Source: Oscillospiraceae bacterium (GTDB taxonomy: Bacteria > Bacillota > Clostridia > Oscillospirales > Acutalibacteraceae). From it: 64,000 nucleotides of DNA. The first letter of the stretch is position 1. The number at the start of each line of letters is the position of its first letter. A program made the translations under genes and the position numbers. The stretch is taken from positions 124,001-188,000 of the forward strand of contig SVPQ01000001.1 in assembly GCA_015065845.1 (NCBI GenBank), in the 5' to 3' direction. Positions 17,779-27,100 of the stretch are shown here, in pieces. Under the pieces are notes generated by a model. It saw nothing but the letters and a program-made list of their open reading frames with translations, was not told the origin of the DNA and made no database searches.

Positions 17779-20457
17779 TTACTCAGCACATGAAATACCT
17801 GTTGTATTGTAATAACTTACACTTTTTCCGTTTATAGCTTTTACTGTGTAAATATACTCAGTACCTTCAATAACATTTGCATCGGTATAAGTTGTATTTT
17901 CTGCAGCAGTTACAGTTTCAAGTAAAGTCCAGTTTGTATATAAAGTTTTTCTATAAATTCTGTAACTGTCAGCATTTTCATTCTGCCCGAATTCAAGAAT
18001 AATACCACTTGTATCTCTTGTACAAGCAACTAACTCCGGAACTTCTAAAAACATTAAACCAGATGTTCCTTTATAACTTGATAACACTTTGCCTTTTACT
18101 GCGCGAACCGCATACTTATAAGTTGCACCATTCTGTACATTTTTGTCTGTCCATGAAGTTTTATCTGAAGAAACTGTACCCATACTTTTCCATGAAGCCC
18201 ATTTTCCTGTTTCAGCATTAAGTTGAGAACGATAAACTTTATAACTGGTTGCACCTGTTACCGCTGACCATTTAACTTTAATACCGGTAGCTACATTAGA
18301 AATTGAAGTTGTAGGTTGTACTAAATATACAAGAGAAGCTGATGATTTATACGAACTCTTACAAAGTCCGTTTACAGCGCGAACAGTATATCTATATTTC
18401 ACACCGCTTTTAACAGTTTTATCAACCCATGATAATGTTGTTACTTTTGTAGTACCACGATTTTTCCATGAAGTCCATTTTCCTGTACTTTCATTATATT
18501 GTGAACTATAAACAGTATAACCTGTTGCACCTTTTATTTCTGACCAAGAAACTTTAATTCCGCTTGAAGCATTTGCGATTTTCACTGTTGGTGTTTTAAG
18601 AATTACACCAACCCAACCACTCGTATTATATGAAGAATTAGTCTTACCTTTATAAGCTCTTACTGTATAAGTGTAAACTGAACCAACTTTTACATTTTTA
18701 TCGCTATAAGAAGTACCGGTTGTTTTTGCAACTTGTGACCATTTTGTAGCACCCGGAGCTTTTCTGTAAACTTTGTAACCATCAACACCTTTTACTGCAC
18801 CCCACTGTATTTTTATCGTGGTTGAAGAAGTTGTAATTTTACTTACAGCAGGAGTTGTAAGAGTATATTTGACAGTCCAGCCTTTTGAGTTATAACCAGA
18901 AAGATTTTTGCCGTTTTCTGCTCTTACTGTATATTTATAAGATTTTCCCGAGGTTACATCTTTATCTGTATAAGAAGTACCTGTTACTTTGTCTAACAAT
19001 ACCCATTTACTGCCATTTGCTCTGTAAACACGATACTTTGCAGCACCATCTACCGCTTTCCATTTAAGTGTTATACCAGAACCAATAACTGAATTGGTTT
19101 TAGTAACCTGTGGAGCTGCTATGTGATTTATTCCATAAGATTTATAAGCACTCCAGGCACCATTAGCGTAAACTTTTACTGCGTAGTAATTAGTTTTACC
19201 ACTGACAGCACCAGTATCTGTCACTTTTAAAACATCTGCATTTACTGTTTTAAGTGTTGTCCATGAAGATTCGTCTTTCAATCTTTTATAAATTCTGTAT
19301 TTCTCTGCGCCTTCAACAGCTTCCCATTTAACACTTACACCCTTTTGTGCATTTGCTAAAGTAACTTTTGAAACCATTCCGACATACTGAACACTTTTTA
19401 CTTCTGCTATAGAACTTGCAGAATCACCTTTGAATACTTTTACAGTATATTCGTATTTTACACCACTTGTAATTTTTTTATCTGTAATAGTAAGTTTATC
19501 TGCAGAAACAGTTTCTACTGCTGTCCATTTTGTTTCGCCTGCTACTCTTCTGTAAATCTTGTAATCCGTTGCACCTTCAACTTTATCCCACGCAATTTTC
19601 ACGCCCGAAGAAGCATTTGTAACAGTAATATTTGTAGCATCAATATAAGTAAATGATTTACCCTCATACCAACCATAACCACTTGCATTTTTTGCTCTTA
19701 ATGCATAAGTGTAAGTTGTATTGTTTTTTATGTTTTCTGTATCTTTATAAGAAATATCTTTACATGTGGCAATTGCTCTGTATTTTGTATCTTCGCCACC
19801 CTTACGGTAAAGAAGATATTCAGTAGCGCCCGGCACTGCATTCCATTTTACTGTTATTGCTTTTTTACCCGCAGTAAATGAAACAATTTCAGCAGCGTCA
19901 ATAGTTGCAAAACCAGTACCATCCTGACCTTCAAACTTTTTGATTGTTGAAATTGATGAGTAATCACCCGCTACGAATTCCACTGTTGTTTTAGGGCAAG
20001 TTTTATCAATTACTTCAAAAGTAATAAATGCAAATTCTTTGCCTGAATTGCCGGTATTAAAACCACTTGCACTGATAAACGCAAATGTATAAGCAGAATC
20101 ATCATACATAGCAATACCATGTGTATGAAGACCTGATATTACTTCTGTTTCATTTCCATCCGCATCAGTAGTAACTGCAGGACCAGCGTCAACCACTCTT
20201 AAAACATTTTTATCAAATTTTACCGTTACCATAGCCCCCGTAACCGTTACACCACTTGAAATATTGATTTTAAATGTAACTTTACCATCTTTAAAGATTG
20301 GTTGTGAAGCATTAGAAACAGTTCCGTCACTGATAACATATTTTGACGCATCAAGATATGACTCAGGAACCTGAACGGCAGAAACTGTTACCATTAAACT
20401 CGCTAAAACAGAAACTACCATTAAAACCGCAAGAGTTAATTTTAATCCTTTTTTCAT
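17779..20457 (-). CDS. Secreted protein: cohesin-like domain plus about 8 FnIII-like repeats
   Basis: 892 residues from the ATG at 20457, chosen because AAAGGAA lies just upstream and the signal peptide begins there (MKKGLKLTLAVLMVVSVLAS). The cohesin-like domain at about 30-180 (TGAMVTVKFDKNVLRVVDAG, YTFAFISASGFNTGN, FAFITFEVID) shares its phrase pattern with the domains of the proteins at 13702 and 56209. Eight FnIII-like repeats follow, with no anchor. It probably works outside the cell in adhesion or as a scaffold. It is a close paralogue of the 13-repeat protein but has its own strong promoter. Confidence 0.83.
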   Translation of the reverse strand: MKKGLKLTLAVLMVVSVLASLMVTVSAVQVPESYLDASKYVISDGTVSNASQPIFKDGKVTFKINISSGVTVTGAMVTVKFDKNVLRVVDAGPAVTTDADGNETEVISGLHTHGIAMYDDSAYTFAFISASGFNTGNSGKEFAFITFEVIDKTCPKTTVEFVAGDYSSISTIKKFEGQDGTGFATIDAAEIVSFTAGKKAITVKWNAVPGATEYLLYRKGGEDTKYRAIATCKDISYKDTENIKNNTTYTYALRAKNASGYGWYEGKSFTYIDATNITVTNASSGVKIAWDKVEGATDYKIYRRVAGETKWTAVETVSADKLTITDKKITSGVKYEYTVKVFKGDSASSIAEVKSVQYVGMVSKVTLANAQKGVSVKWEAVEGAEKYRIYKRLKDESSWTTLKTVNADVLKVTDTGAVSGKTNYYAVKVYANGAWSAYKSYGINHIAAPQVTKTNSVIGSGITLKWKAVDGAAKYRVYRANGSKWVLLDKVTGTSYTDKDVTSGKSYKYTVRAENGKNLSGYNSKGWTVKYTLTTPAVSKITTSSTTIKIQWGAVKGVDGYKVYRKAPGATKWSQVAKTTGTSYSDKNVKVGSVYTYTVRAYKGKTNSSYNTSGWVGVILKTPTVKIANASSGIKVSWSEIKGATGYTVYSSQYNESTGKWTSWKNRGTTKVTTLSWVDKTVKSGVKYRYTVRAVNGLCKSSYKSSASLVYLVQPTTSISNVATGIKVKWSAVTGATSYKVYRSQLNAETGKWASWKSMGTVSSDKTSWTDKNVQNGATYKYAVRAVKGKVLSSYKGTSGLMFLEVPELVACTRDTSGIILEFGQNENADSYRIYRKTLYTNWTLLETVTAAENTTYTDANVIEGTEYIYTVKAINGKSVSYYNTTGISCAE

Positions 20458-20510
20458 TTTTCTATTCCTTTCTGATTTACAACTATATGTAGCCAAATTT
20501 ATACATTGTA

Positions 20511-20539
20511 AATATACCATATAAATGCTTTTAAGTCAA
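20511..20539 (-). promoter_or_regulatory. Promoter of the 8-repeat FnIII protein gene
   Basis: Minus strand: TTGACT (20539-20534), 17 bp, TATATT (20516-20511). Near-consensus housekeeping promoter 54 bp upstream of the chosen start; it also argues against the longer open frame that begins inside it. Confidence 0.7.
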
Positions 20540-20580
20540 TGAAATAAAGTTAAACTACTGTTAAATTTATGTAAAAATAT

Positions 20581-20612
20581 ATAAAACAAGCGGGTAAGTT
20601 CCCCTACCCGCT
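20581..20612 (-). terminator. Intrinsic terminator of the flavodoxin-like gene
   Basis: GCGGGTA...TACCCGC (20590-20611) with an 8-nt loop, followed on the minus strand by TTGTTTTATATATTTTT. It lies 10 bp past the stop codon. Confidence 0.8.
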
Positions 20613-20621
20613 CTGACATAT

Positions 20622-21083
20622 TTACACATATAATTTATGACGGACATAGAAAAGCAAATCTTCTGCTTCGCGTTTAAATGCCCTTGTAGAAACAGAAATC
20701 ACACAACTTGCTGTTCCACCTGATAAAGAAACTTCAGTTCTTAAAGCGTCTGCCGCTTTTTTTGTGCTTCTGCCTTCACCGAAAACAAGACAAATTACAT
20801 TTTTAAATCTTAATTCATTCTGACGGATAAACACCTTCATAGCAGGTGCAATATTACCGAAAGTTTCATCAGTAGCTAAAATCACATTATCGTAATCGTT
20901 AAAGTCAATATCGTAACATCTTAAACGGATATCTGATGTTTTTTTCGCAGTAAATCTACTGTAAAAAATAGATTTTCTTGATAAATCTCTTAATTCGAGA
21001 ACATCAATATCTTGTGATTCACTTCTGCTACAAAGCTCTTTTACTTCGTTGTCATAAGAAAAATGTACAAGTAATGTTTTCAA
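20622..21083 (-). CDS. Small flavodoxin-like protein (TTG start)
   Basis: 153 residues if translation starts at the TTG at 21083, which has GGGGGTG 5 nt upstream and begins LKTLLVHFSYDNE, a typical flavodoxin-like first strand. The open frame continues upstream to 21266, but that part (Cys- and Lys-rich, IKL..) has no ribosome site and looks noncoding. The centre has YDNVILATDETFGNIAPAM and the end has VICLVFGEGRSTKKAADAL, as in flavodoxin folds. The phosphate-binding loop is not clearly canonical, so FMN binding is uncertain. Single-gene unit. Confidence 0.6.
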   Translation of the reverse strand: MKTLLVHFSYDNEVKELCSRSESQDIDVLELRDLSRKSIFYSRFTAKKTSDIRLRCYDIDFNDYDNVILATDETFGNIAPAMKVFIRQNELRFKNVICLVFGEGRSTKKAADALRTEVSLSGGTASCVISVSTRAFKREAEDLLFYVRHKLYV

Positions 21084-21383
21084 TGAAACACCCCCGAATT
21101 CACAGGCTACATCATATTGACAAGCGATTAACTTTACAATACAACATCTTGAGTATAACACACAGATTACTATTTGTAACCACTTTTTTACACATTTTGA
21201 CAATTTTCTGCTTTTTGCACAAATACTTTTAGTATAGTTTGTTAAAATCGTCACAAAAAATGTCATATTTTTTCAATTATATTGAATAAAAATTACATTT
21301 CTGCTACAATATCTTGTAGTTGAGTAATCTATTTTTATTGTTTATTTTACTCATATTTTATTATAAATAAGTAGGTGTTACCA
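21084..21383. promoter_or_regulatory. Divergent intergenic region
   Basis: 300 bp between the flavodoxin-like gene and the metallophosphatase gene. It is AT-rich with several T-tracts and no clear hairpin or repeat. Promoters for both genes must lie here, but none stands out. Confidence 0.4.
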
Positions 21384-22598
21384 ATGAAACCAATCCGCAC
21401 ATTTATACACCAGAACGGTATTAAACTTGTTCTTAATGCAGAAAAGCCAATTTACGACTTAACTAAAGGCAAACTCTGTAAAAACAGATTTCTTTCTTCA
21501 GTTGATATTCACCATATCGGCAGTAATGTTAAAATCATAAAAGAAACCGATAACGCAACTTACATAGCAAAATATAAAGAAGATGGCACTATTGATAATG
21601 GTGACTTTAAAATCCTTTTAACAACAGATATGCATCTTGATGAAGATTACTCTAAAAACGATAAAACCTTCGACAGAATTTTCAAACAAATCCGTGATAA
21701 CAAACCCGACCTTGTAATTTTCACAGGTGACTGTATTCAGTCTAAATTCCAACAAATAGATGCAATTCAGTTTGCAGAATGGATGGAAGAAATAGGCGTT
21801 TACTGGGCTTATGTTTTTGGTAACCACGAAGCAAGAGAAGAAAAAAGTTATTATAAATATCTTATTTTCAAAAGTCTTGTCGATTACCCTCACTGCCTTT
21901 CAAAATTCGGAAACCCTGACCTTTTCGGATTTGGTAACTTTATAATTAATATAATGAATAGCGAAACAGAATTAAAACACTCTCTTTTCTTCTTTGACTC
22001 AGGCAGAGATGTTATAGAAAGTCACGCTCTCAATGACAATGTTCCTTTGGAATATGTAGACACTTACGATTACATCAAACCATCACAAATCCGTTGGTAT
22101 GAAAACGAACTCAAATCATTGAGAAATACTTATGGTGAAGTTAAAAATACTCTTTATATGCACATTCCGATTCCGGAGTACAAACAAATATTTAAATTAG
22201 ATGAAAACGGTGACTATTTAAGAGATGAAAACGGAGAACTTTTAAGAGAAGATGACAAACAACTTATAAAAAATGAAAATGCTGATATATTATACGGCAG
22301 AGCCTTTGAAACTGTTGGTTGTTCTAAACACAATTCAGGTCTTTTTGAAAGCATGAAAAAGAATAATGCAGTTGCTGTTTTCTCTGGTCACGACCATGTA
22401 AACGACATTGCATTCAGACTCGAAGGAATACTTCTTGTTTATGTTCAGTACGCAAGTTACAACGCTTATAATTTAGGTAACTACGAAGGTATTGTTTCTT
22501 TACCTGAAAGCGAATGGCAACAAGGTGTTACAATTTCAACTGTAAAAAATGACGGTTCAATAGAAGTAAAACAAATATTCAATAACATTTATCTTTAA
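21384..22598 (+). CDS. Calcineurin-like metallophosphoesterase
   Basis: 404 residues from the ATG at 21384; GTAGGTG lies about 6 nt upstream, so this ATG is preferred over the GTG at 21375. The dinuclear metal site is complete: TTDMHLDED (DxH), FTGDCIQ (GD), VFGNHEARE (GNHE), YMHIPIPEY (His) and FSGHDHVND (GHxH). The overall layout resembles Dcr2/purple-acid-phosphatase-like enzymes. No signal peptide is apparent, so it is probably cytoplasmic. Substrate unknown. A small N-terminal domain of about 60 residues precedes the catalytic part. Confidence 0.87.
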   Translation: MKPIRTFIHQNGIKLVLNAEKPIYDLTKGKLCKNRFLSSVDIHHIGSNVKIIKETDNATYIAKYKEDGTIDNGDFKILLTTDMHLDEDYSKNDKTFDRIFKQIRDNKPDLVIFTGDCIQSKFQQIDAIQFAEWMEEIGVYWAYVFGNHEAREEKSYYKYLIFKSLVDYPHCLSKFGNPDLFGFGNFIINIMNSETELKHSLFFFDSGRDVIESHALNDNVPLEYVDTYDYIKPSQIRWYENELKSLRNTYGEVKNTLYMHIPIPEYKQIFKLDENGDYLRDENGELLREDDKQLIKNENADILYGRAFETVGCSKHNSGLFESMKKNNAVAVFSGHDHVNDIAFRLEGILLVYVQYASYNAYNLGNYEGIVSLPESEWQQGVTISTVKNDGSIEVKQIFNNIYL

Positions 22599-22599
22599 A

Positions 22600-22648
22600 A
22601 TTAAGTATCCATCAGTAAAATCGTGATTTTACTGATGGGTACTTTTAA
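22600..22648. terminator. Strong bidirectional terminator
   Basis: AAGTATCCATCAGTAAAATC pairs almost perfectly with GATTTTACTGATGGGTACTT over about 19 bp (22603-22645), with a 2-nt centre and A/T-rich flanks on both sides. It lies between convergent genes and overlaps the end of the ATPase gene. Confidence 0.85.
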
Positions 22649-23730
22649 AATATCTCTTTCATTAAATTCTCTGTCATTTCTTCTATAACCGAAAAATCTG
22701 TTGCTCTTATATAATAATCTTCCAATCTATCGTGAACACCTTTTGCTATTGAAATTTTCTTAACCGCTTCATTGAGCATTTCCTGTTGTGTTTTTTTGTT
22801 GAATTTAAGAGTTTCTTTTATGTCGCTGAGTGCTTCTTTGTTTAAAAACCTTGTTGCGTGAACTGTTTTTTCGCCACTCAAGAGAGATTTGTGAGAGGAG
22901 TTTTCAGTAAAGAAACAAAGTTTGAGTTCAGGAATAATAATATGTTCAATTTTTACTGTCGGGAAAATCGGGCAGTAACACGCATAAACATCGTAACCAT
23001 TTTCTAAAGCGTAATCTGCTACACAATCCATTATAGCAGGAGCACAAACAGAATAATCATCTTTTATGGTAACAATTTTTTCACTTAGTGCCACTATTGT
23101 ATCATATTGAAGCACTACACCATCAGGTGTAACCGCGCTTAAAAATCTTTTATTGAGTGTACCTCTTTCTGTATTTTTTCTTGTTGGAATTTCTCTACAG
23201 CAAAGTCTTTCCATATAATTTTTAACCTTTTCCCTGTCTGTAATTCTGTCGCAATATTTCATTGCTTCAAGTTGCAGTTTTGAAACCAATGTAATATACT
23301 CTGATGCTTTTTTGTGAAGCCGCTTATTTTCATCACTTAAATTTATAATTGCTGTTTTATATTCATTTAAATATTTTTTATCCCACGCAACACCGAGATT
23401 TATAACGCTTTCGGTAACACCGGGGTAAGTAGCATCAAAAGTATGCGGTGAAGTTCCGTCAAGAATAGAAAAATTGATTTCTGGTGCAATTACCATATCG
23501 AGAGAATTCGGGTCTGCACTGCAATATCCTCTTTCTACGAAATATCCTTTTTTCTCTAATTCTATTGCTAATTTTTTCATCAAAGTAGATTTACCCGTGC
23601 CAGGTCCACCTTTTAAAATATAATGCATACCGTCCGCCTTTTTATCGTAAGCAGAAGAAAAAAGTGATGTATATTCTTTTCGTGAATTCGCACCAAAGAA
23701 AAATGATACAGGTGTAATAGTTTTTGTCAT
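22645..23730 (-). CDS. P-loop ATPase of the PRK06851-like family
   Basis: 361 residues with a Walker A motif GGPGTGKSTLMKKLA at about 41-55 and the family phrases YCSADPNSLDMVI, ILDGTSPHTFDATYPG and INLGVAWD. A second half contains CRRCREIPTRKN-like and CPIFPTVKIEHI regions. Members are found singly in Clostridia and annotated as ATPases of unknown function, and I know of no tested activity. AGGAGTGATATT precedes the ATG. It is monocistronic and convergent with the phosphatase gene. Nothing in its neighbourhood reveals the role. Confidence 0.75.
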   Translation of the reverse strand: MTKTITPVSFFFGANSRKEYTSLFSSAYDKKADGMHYILKGGPGTGKSTLMKKLAIELEKKGYFVERGYCSADPNSLDMVIAPEINFSILDGTSPHTFDATYPGVTESVINLGVAWDKKYLNEYKTAIINLSDENKRLHKKASEYITLVSKLQLEAMKYCDRITDREKVKNYMERLCCREIPTRKNTERGTLNKRFLSAVTPDGVVLQYDTIVALSEKIVTIKDDYSVCAPAIMDCVADYALENGYDVYACYCPIFPTVKIEHIIIPELKLCFFTENSSHKSLLSGEKTVHATRFLNKEALSDIKETLKFNKKTQQEMLNEAVKKISIAKGVHDRLEDYYIRATDFSVIEEMTENLMKEIF

Positions 23731-23795
23731 AATATCACTCCTACAGATGAGTTACAGAGTATATTATGCAGAAAGGGCATTTTGGGTTACACAAG

Positions 23796-24170
23796 TCAGT
23801 GGTCAGGGACTAGGGAACAGAAATCAGGAATTAGGAATTAGGAACTAGGAACTAGGAACTAGGAATTAGATATCAGATAAATAAAAAATCATCCTATCAT
23901 TTAAAATTGGTTTTTACATCAATTTTAAATGATAGGATGAAACTATTTCTTCGTAGGGGATGAGCCGTGTTTCCCGCGACAACGCGTTGTTTAATAGAAT
24001 TCATTTAAAACGAAACGATAAACCATAATTTATTACACTCGATTGGTTTATCGTAACATAAAAATCACTCCCACTACTGCGGGCGACTAAAAGTCTGCCC
24101 CTACCATAGTGGGAGTTAATTTTTCGTTTCATTTATAGAACTCTAGTTCCTGGTTCCTAGTTCCTGAGCA
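23796..24170. repeat. Composite hairpin element A edged by 7-bp tandem repeats
   Basis: Noncoding gap of 444 bp. The left edge is a run of 7-mers (AGGAATT/AGGAACT, about 23796-23872) and the right edge is the reverse-complement 7-mers (AGTTCCT, 24143-24167). Between them lie a perfect 21-bp stem (23889-23909 with 23920-23940), a stretch containing TCGTAGGGG, an imperfect hairpin around ACGATAAACCA...TGGTTTATCGT (24013-24057), and a nested hairpin ACTCCCACTA...TAGTGGGAGT (24067-24116). A homologous copy lies at 28660-29040. No open frame is credible. Confidence 0.8.
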
Positions 24171-24174
24171 AGCA

Positions 24175-27100
24175 TCAGCGTTTCACGCTGGAGCTTGATT
24201 TATAAGTACTAGCAACCTTACCATTAACCGCTTTAACAGTATAACGGTATTTTACGCCTTTCTTTGCGGTTTTGTCCACATAAGATTTAGAAGTGGATTT
24301 TGCAGTTTTTATGCCTTTCCAACTGCTCCATTTCTTAGTCTTTGTATTGTACTCACTTCTGTAAATTTTGTAGCTTGTTGCACCTGTGCTTTGTACCCAT
24401 GCAACTTTTATGCCATTTGAAACTGCTTTAACTGTTACATTTGGTTGTGCAAGATACAATACTGTGTTAGATGATACATAAGTACTCTTATATTTTCCAT
24501 TTATTGCACGAACCGTGTATTTATATTGTACACCGCTTGTTACTTTTGTATCTGTCCAGCTTGTTTTGTTTGCTTTTGCAGTACCTCTACTTGCCCATTT
24601 TGTCCAAGCACCGTTTTTGTATTCCGAACGGTATACTGTGTAACCTGTTGCACCTGTTACTTTACTCCAAGCAACTTTTACACCTTTTGCATTGTTTGCA
24701 ATTTTTACTGTTGGTTGGGCAAGATAAAGCGTTGCTGCTCCTGTTTTGTTATAGGAACTTAATACTTTTCCGTTTACTGCTCGAACTGTATATTTATACT
24801 GTGTACCGCTTTTTACTGATTTATCTGTCCAGCTTGTTTTGTTTGCTTTTACTGTACCACGATTTGTCCAACCACTCCACTTTTTAGTTTTTGTGTTATA
24901 TGTTGAACTGTACACTGTATAACCTGTTGCATTTGCGGCAGTACTCCAACTTACTTTAATTCCATTTGACGCTAATGCTACTTTTACTGTTGGAGTCACA
25001 TTGTAGGTTATGCCCTCTGGGTCTACATATTTACTCTTAACATCACCATTCACAGCTCTCACTGTGTATTTATATGTTGTACCTAGTTTTACTGCTGTAT
25101 CAGTATAGCTTGTACCTGTTACACCACTCTTTAATGATGACCACTTTGACCATTTTTTAGTTTTTGTGTTATATGTACTCTTATATACAATGTAACTTTC
25201 TGCACCATCAATTTCATTCCATTTAACCTGCATACCCTTTGCGTTATTTCCGAAAGATACCGTAGGTGTAGCTAAAACTTTCTTTGCAATTGCTGTTACT
25301 TCTGTTTTAGCATCACATCTGCTACAATGTTTTGATTTTGAACCAGCCTCTTTATATGTTGGCTCTTTATCTACTGTAAAGTCTTTTGCATAGTCGTGAC
25401 CGAGTGCCGCAATTTCTTTCTGTTCTACGGTTGTCACACCACATACAGAACACTTCTTACCATCTGTAAGACCTGTTTCTGTACAACTTGCCGCTTTACC
25501 TGTTACGGTTACTTCTGTATGTCCTTTTTTCGCAATTGTCTGTTGTGCTACTGTTACTGTACCACATACAGAGCATTTTTTACCATCTGTAAGACCTGTA
25601 GCGGTACATGTTGCGGCTTTACCGGTTACTGTTACCTCTGTATGTCCTTTTTTCGCAATTGTCTGTTGTGCTACTGTTGTTGTGCCACATACTGAACACT
25701 TCTTACCATCTGTAAGACCTGTAGCGGTACATGTTGCGGCTTTACCGGTTATAGTAACTTCTGTGTGTGCCTTTTTTGCAATTGTCTGTTGTGCTACTGT
25801 TGTTGTGCCACATACTGAACACTTCTTACCATCTGTAAGACCTGTAGCAGTACAAGTTGCGGCTTTACCAGTTACTGTTACCTCTGTATGTCCTTTTTTC
25901 GCAATTGTTTCAGTGTAACTATCTCCGCAAGAACAAGTGAATGTTTTTGTACCTGATTCCGTACAAGTTGGCTCTTTTGTTATTTTTTCAGTATAACTAT
26001 GTTCATGTTTTTCCGCTAAAGTGTAAATGCTAAAGTGGTCAGTTGAGAAAATCGCAAAACCATCTTTTACATTTACTTCATATTCAACAGGTTTATTATC
26101 AGTATCAACATAGTAAACAACTAAATTTTTACCGCTGAATTTTTCAGGAACAGGAATTTTCACCTCAAACTTACCATTAGCAAGCTTTGTGAAAAATCTA
26201 TTGAGTGAACCAGAATGGAGTTTGATATCAAACATTTCATTTTCGATATCATCAAGAACATCCATAATTTTATCGTAATCAGTACCTTGTGTTAATTTTT
26301 CAACATTTATAATGGTATCAAGCGGAACTGCTGATTCATCTGTTTCTACAGTTACTTTTGTATCTAAATCGACTGAAGCATAAGATGGAAGTTCAAGTTT
26401 TGTATCATCTTTAATTATAACAAACTTAAATACTTCACCTGTTCTGAGAACTTCTATATCAAAGAAAAAGTCACCTGCGGCGCTTTTAAGGAAATGATAA
26501 TCATTCCCCTCATTAAACTCATTGATAAACCATTGCTTATTGTTAGGGATTGATTCAATCAAATGCTCACATTCCCAAATTTTAAAAGTACAATCTGAAA
26601 TAACTTGTTCGTCTCTTTCATTTTCAGGTTTTGCTTCTTCTTCAGCACGTCTTTTTGTAGCCTCTTCAAGTTCTTTTTGTGCAGTTTGATATCTCTCATC
26701 ATAATTTGCAATTTCACTGTTATAATATTCTGTTACAGTGCTATCAGCATAAGTGATTTTTACAATACCCTCACCTATATAATCGTCAATACGTTTTTGT
26801 GCTGCAGCAATAAGTTCTTCAGCTGTATCGCCTGTATTCTCAGGAACATAAATAGCATGTTGAGCACGTGCGCCTACAACATTGGAGCCAAAATAAACTG
26901 TACCATTATGAATAAGTTTTCCTGTACCAAGTGTTGCAGTATAAAAAATTGCATCATCACCAGCACGTACATCAGTTAAATATAAAAAGTTAGTGTTACC
27001 TAAAATTGCTTTAAGCTCACCAGAATAGTTTGCTAACGAAGTATGTTTTACCCCTTCAGTATCTTTGTATGCCCAGTAGTTTACAAGCTCCATATCTGTA

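Noticed and set aside
21084-21266. Upstream extension of the flavodoxin-like gene
   Set aside because: No ribosome site at the upstream ATG, noncoding-looking composition, and a good GGGGGTG sits before the internal TTG.
23796-24170. Insertion sequence remnant
   Set aside because: No transposase fragment in any frame and no simple target duplication; the structure fits a small noncoding element family better.
25396-25918. Plus-strand open frames with Cys-rich repeats
   Set aside because: Antisense shadows of the 123-bp repeats in the surface-protein gene; no ribosome sites.
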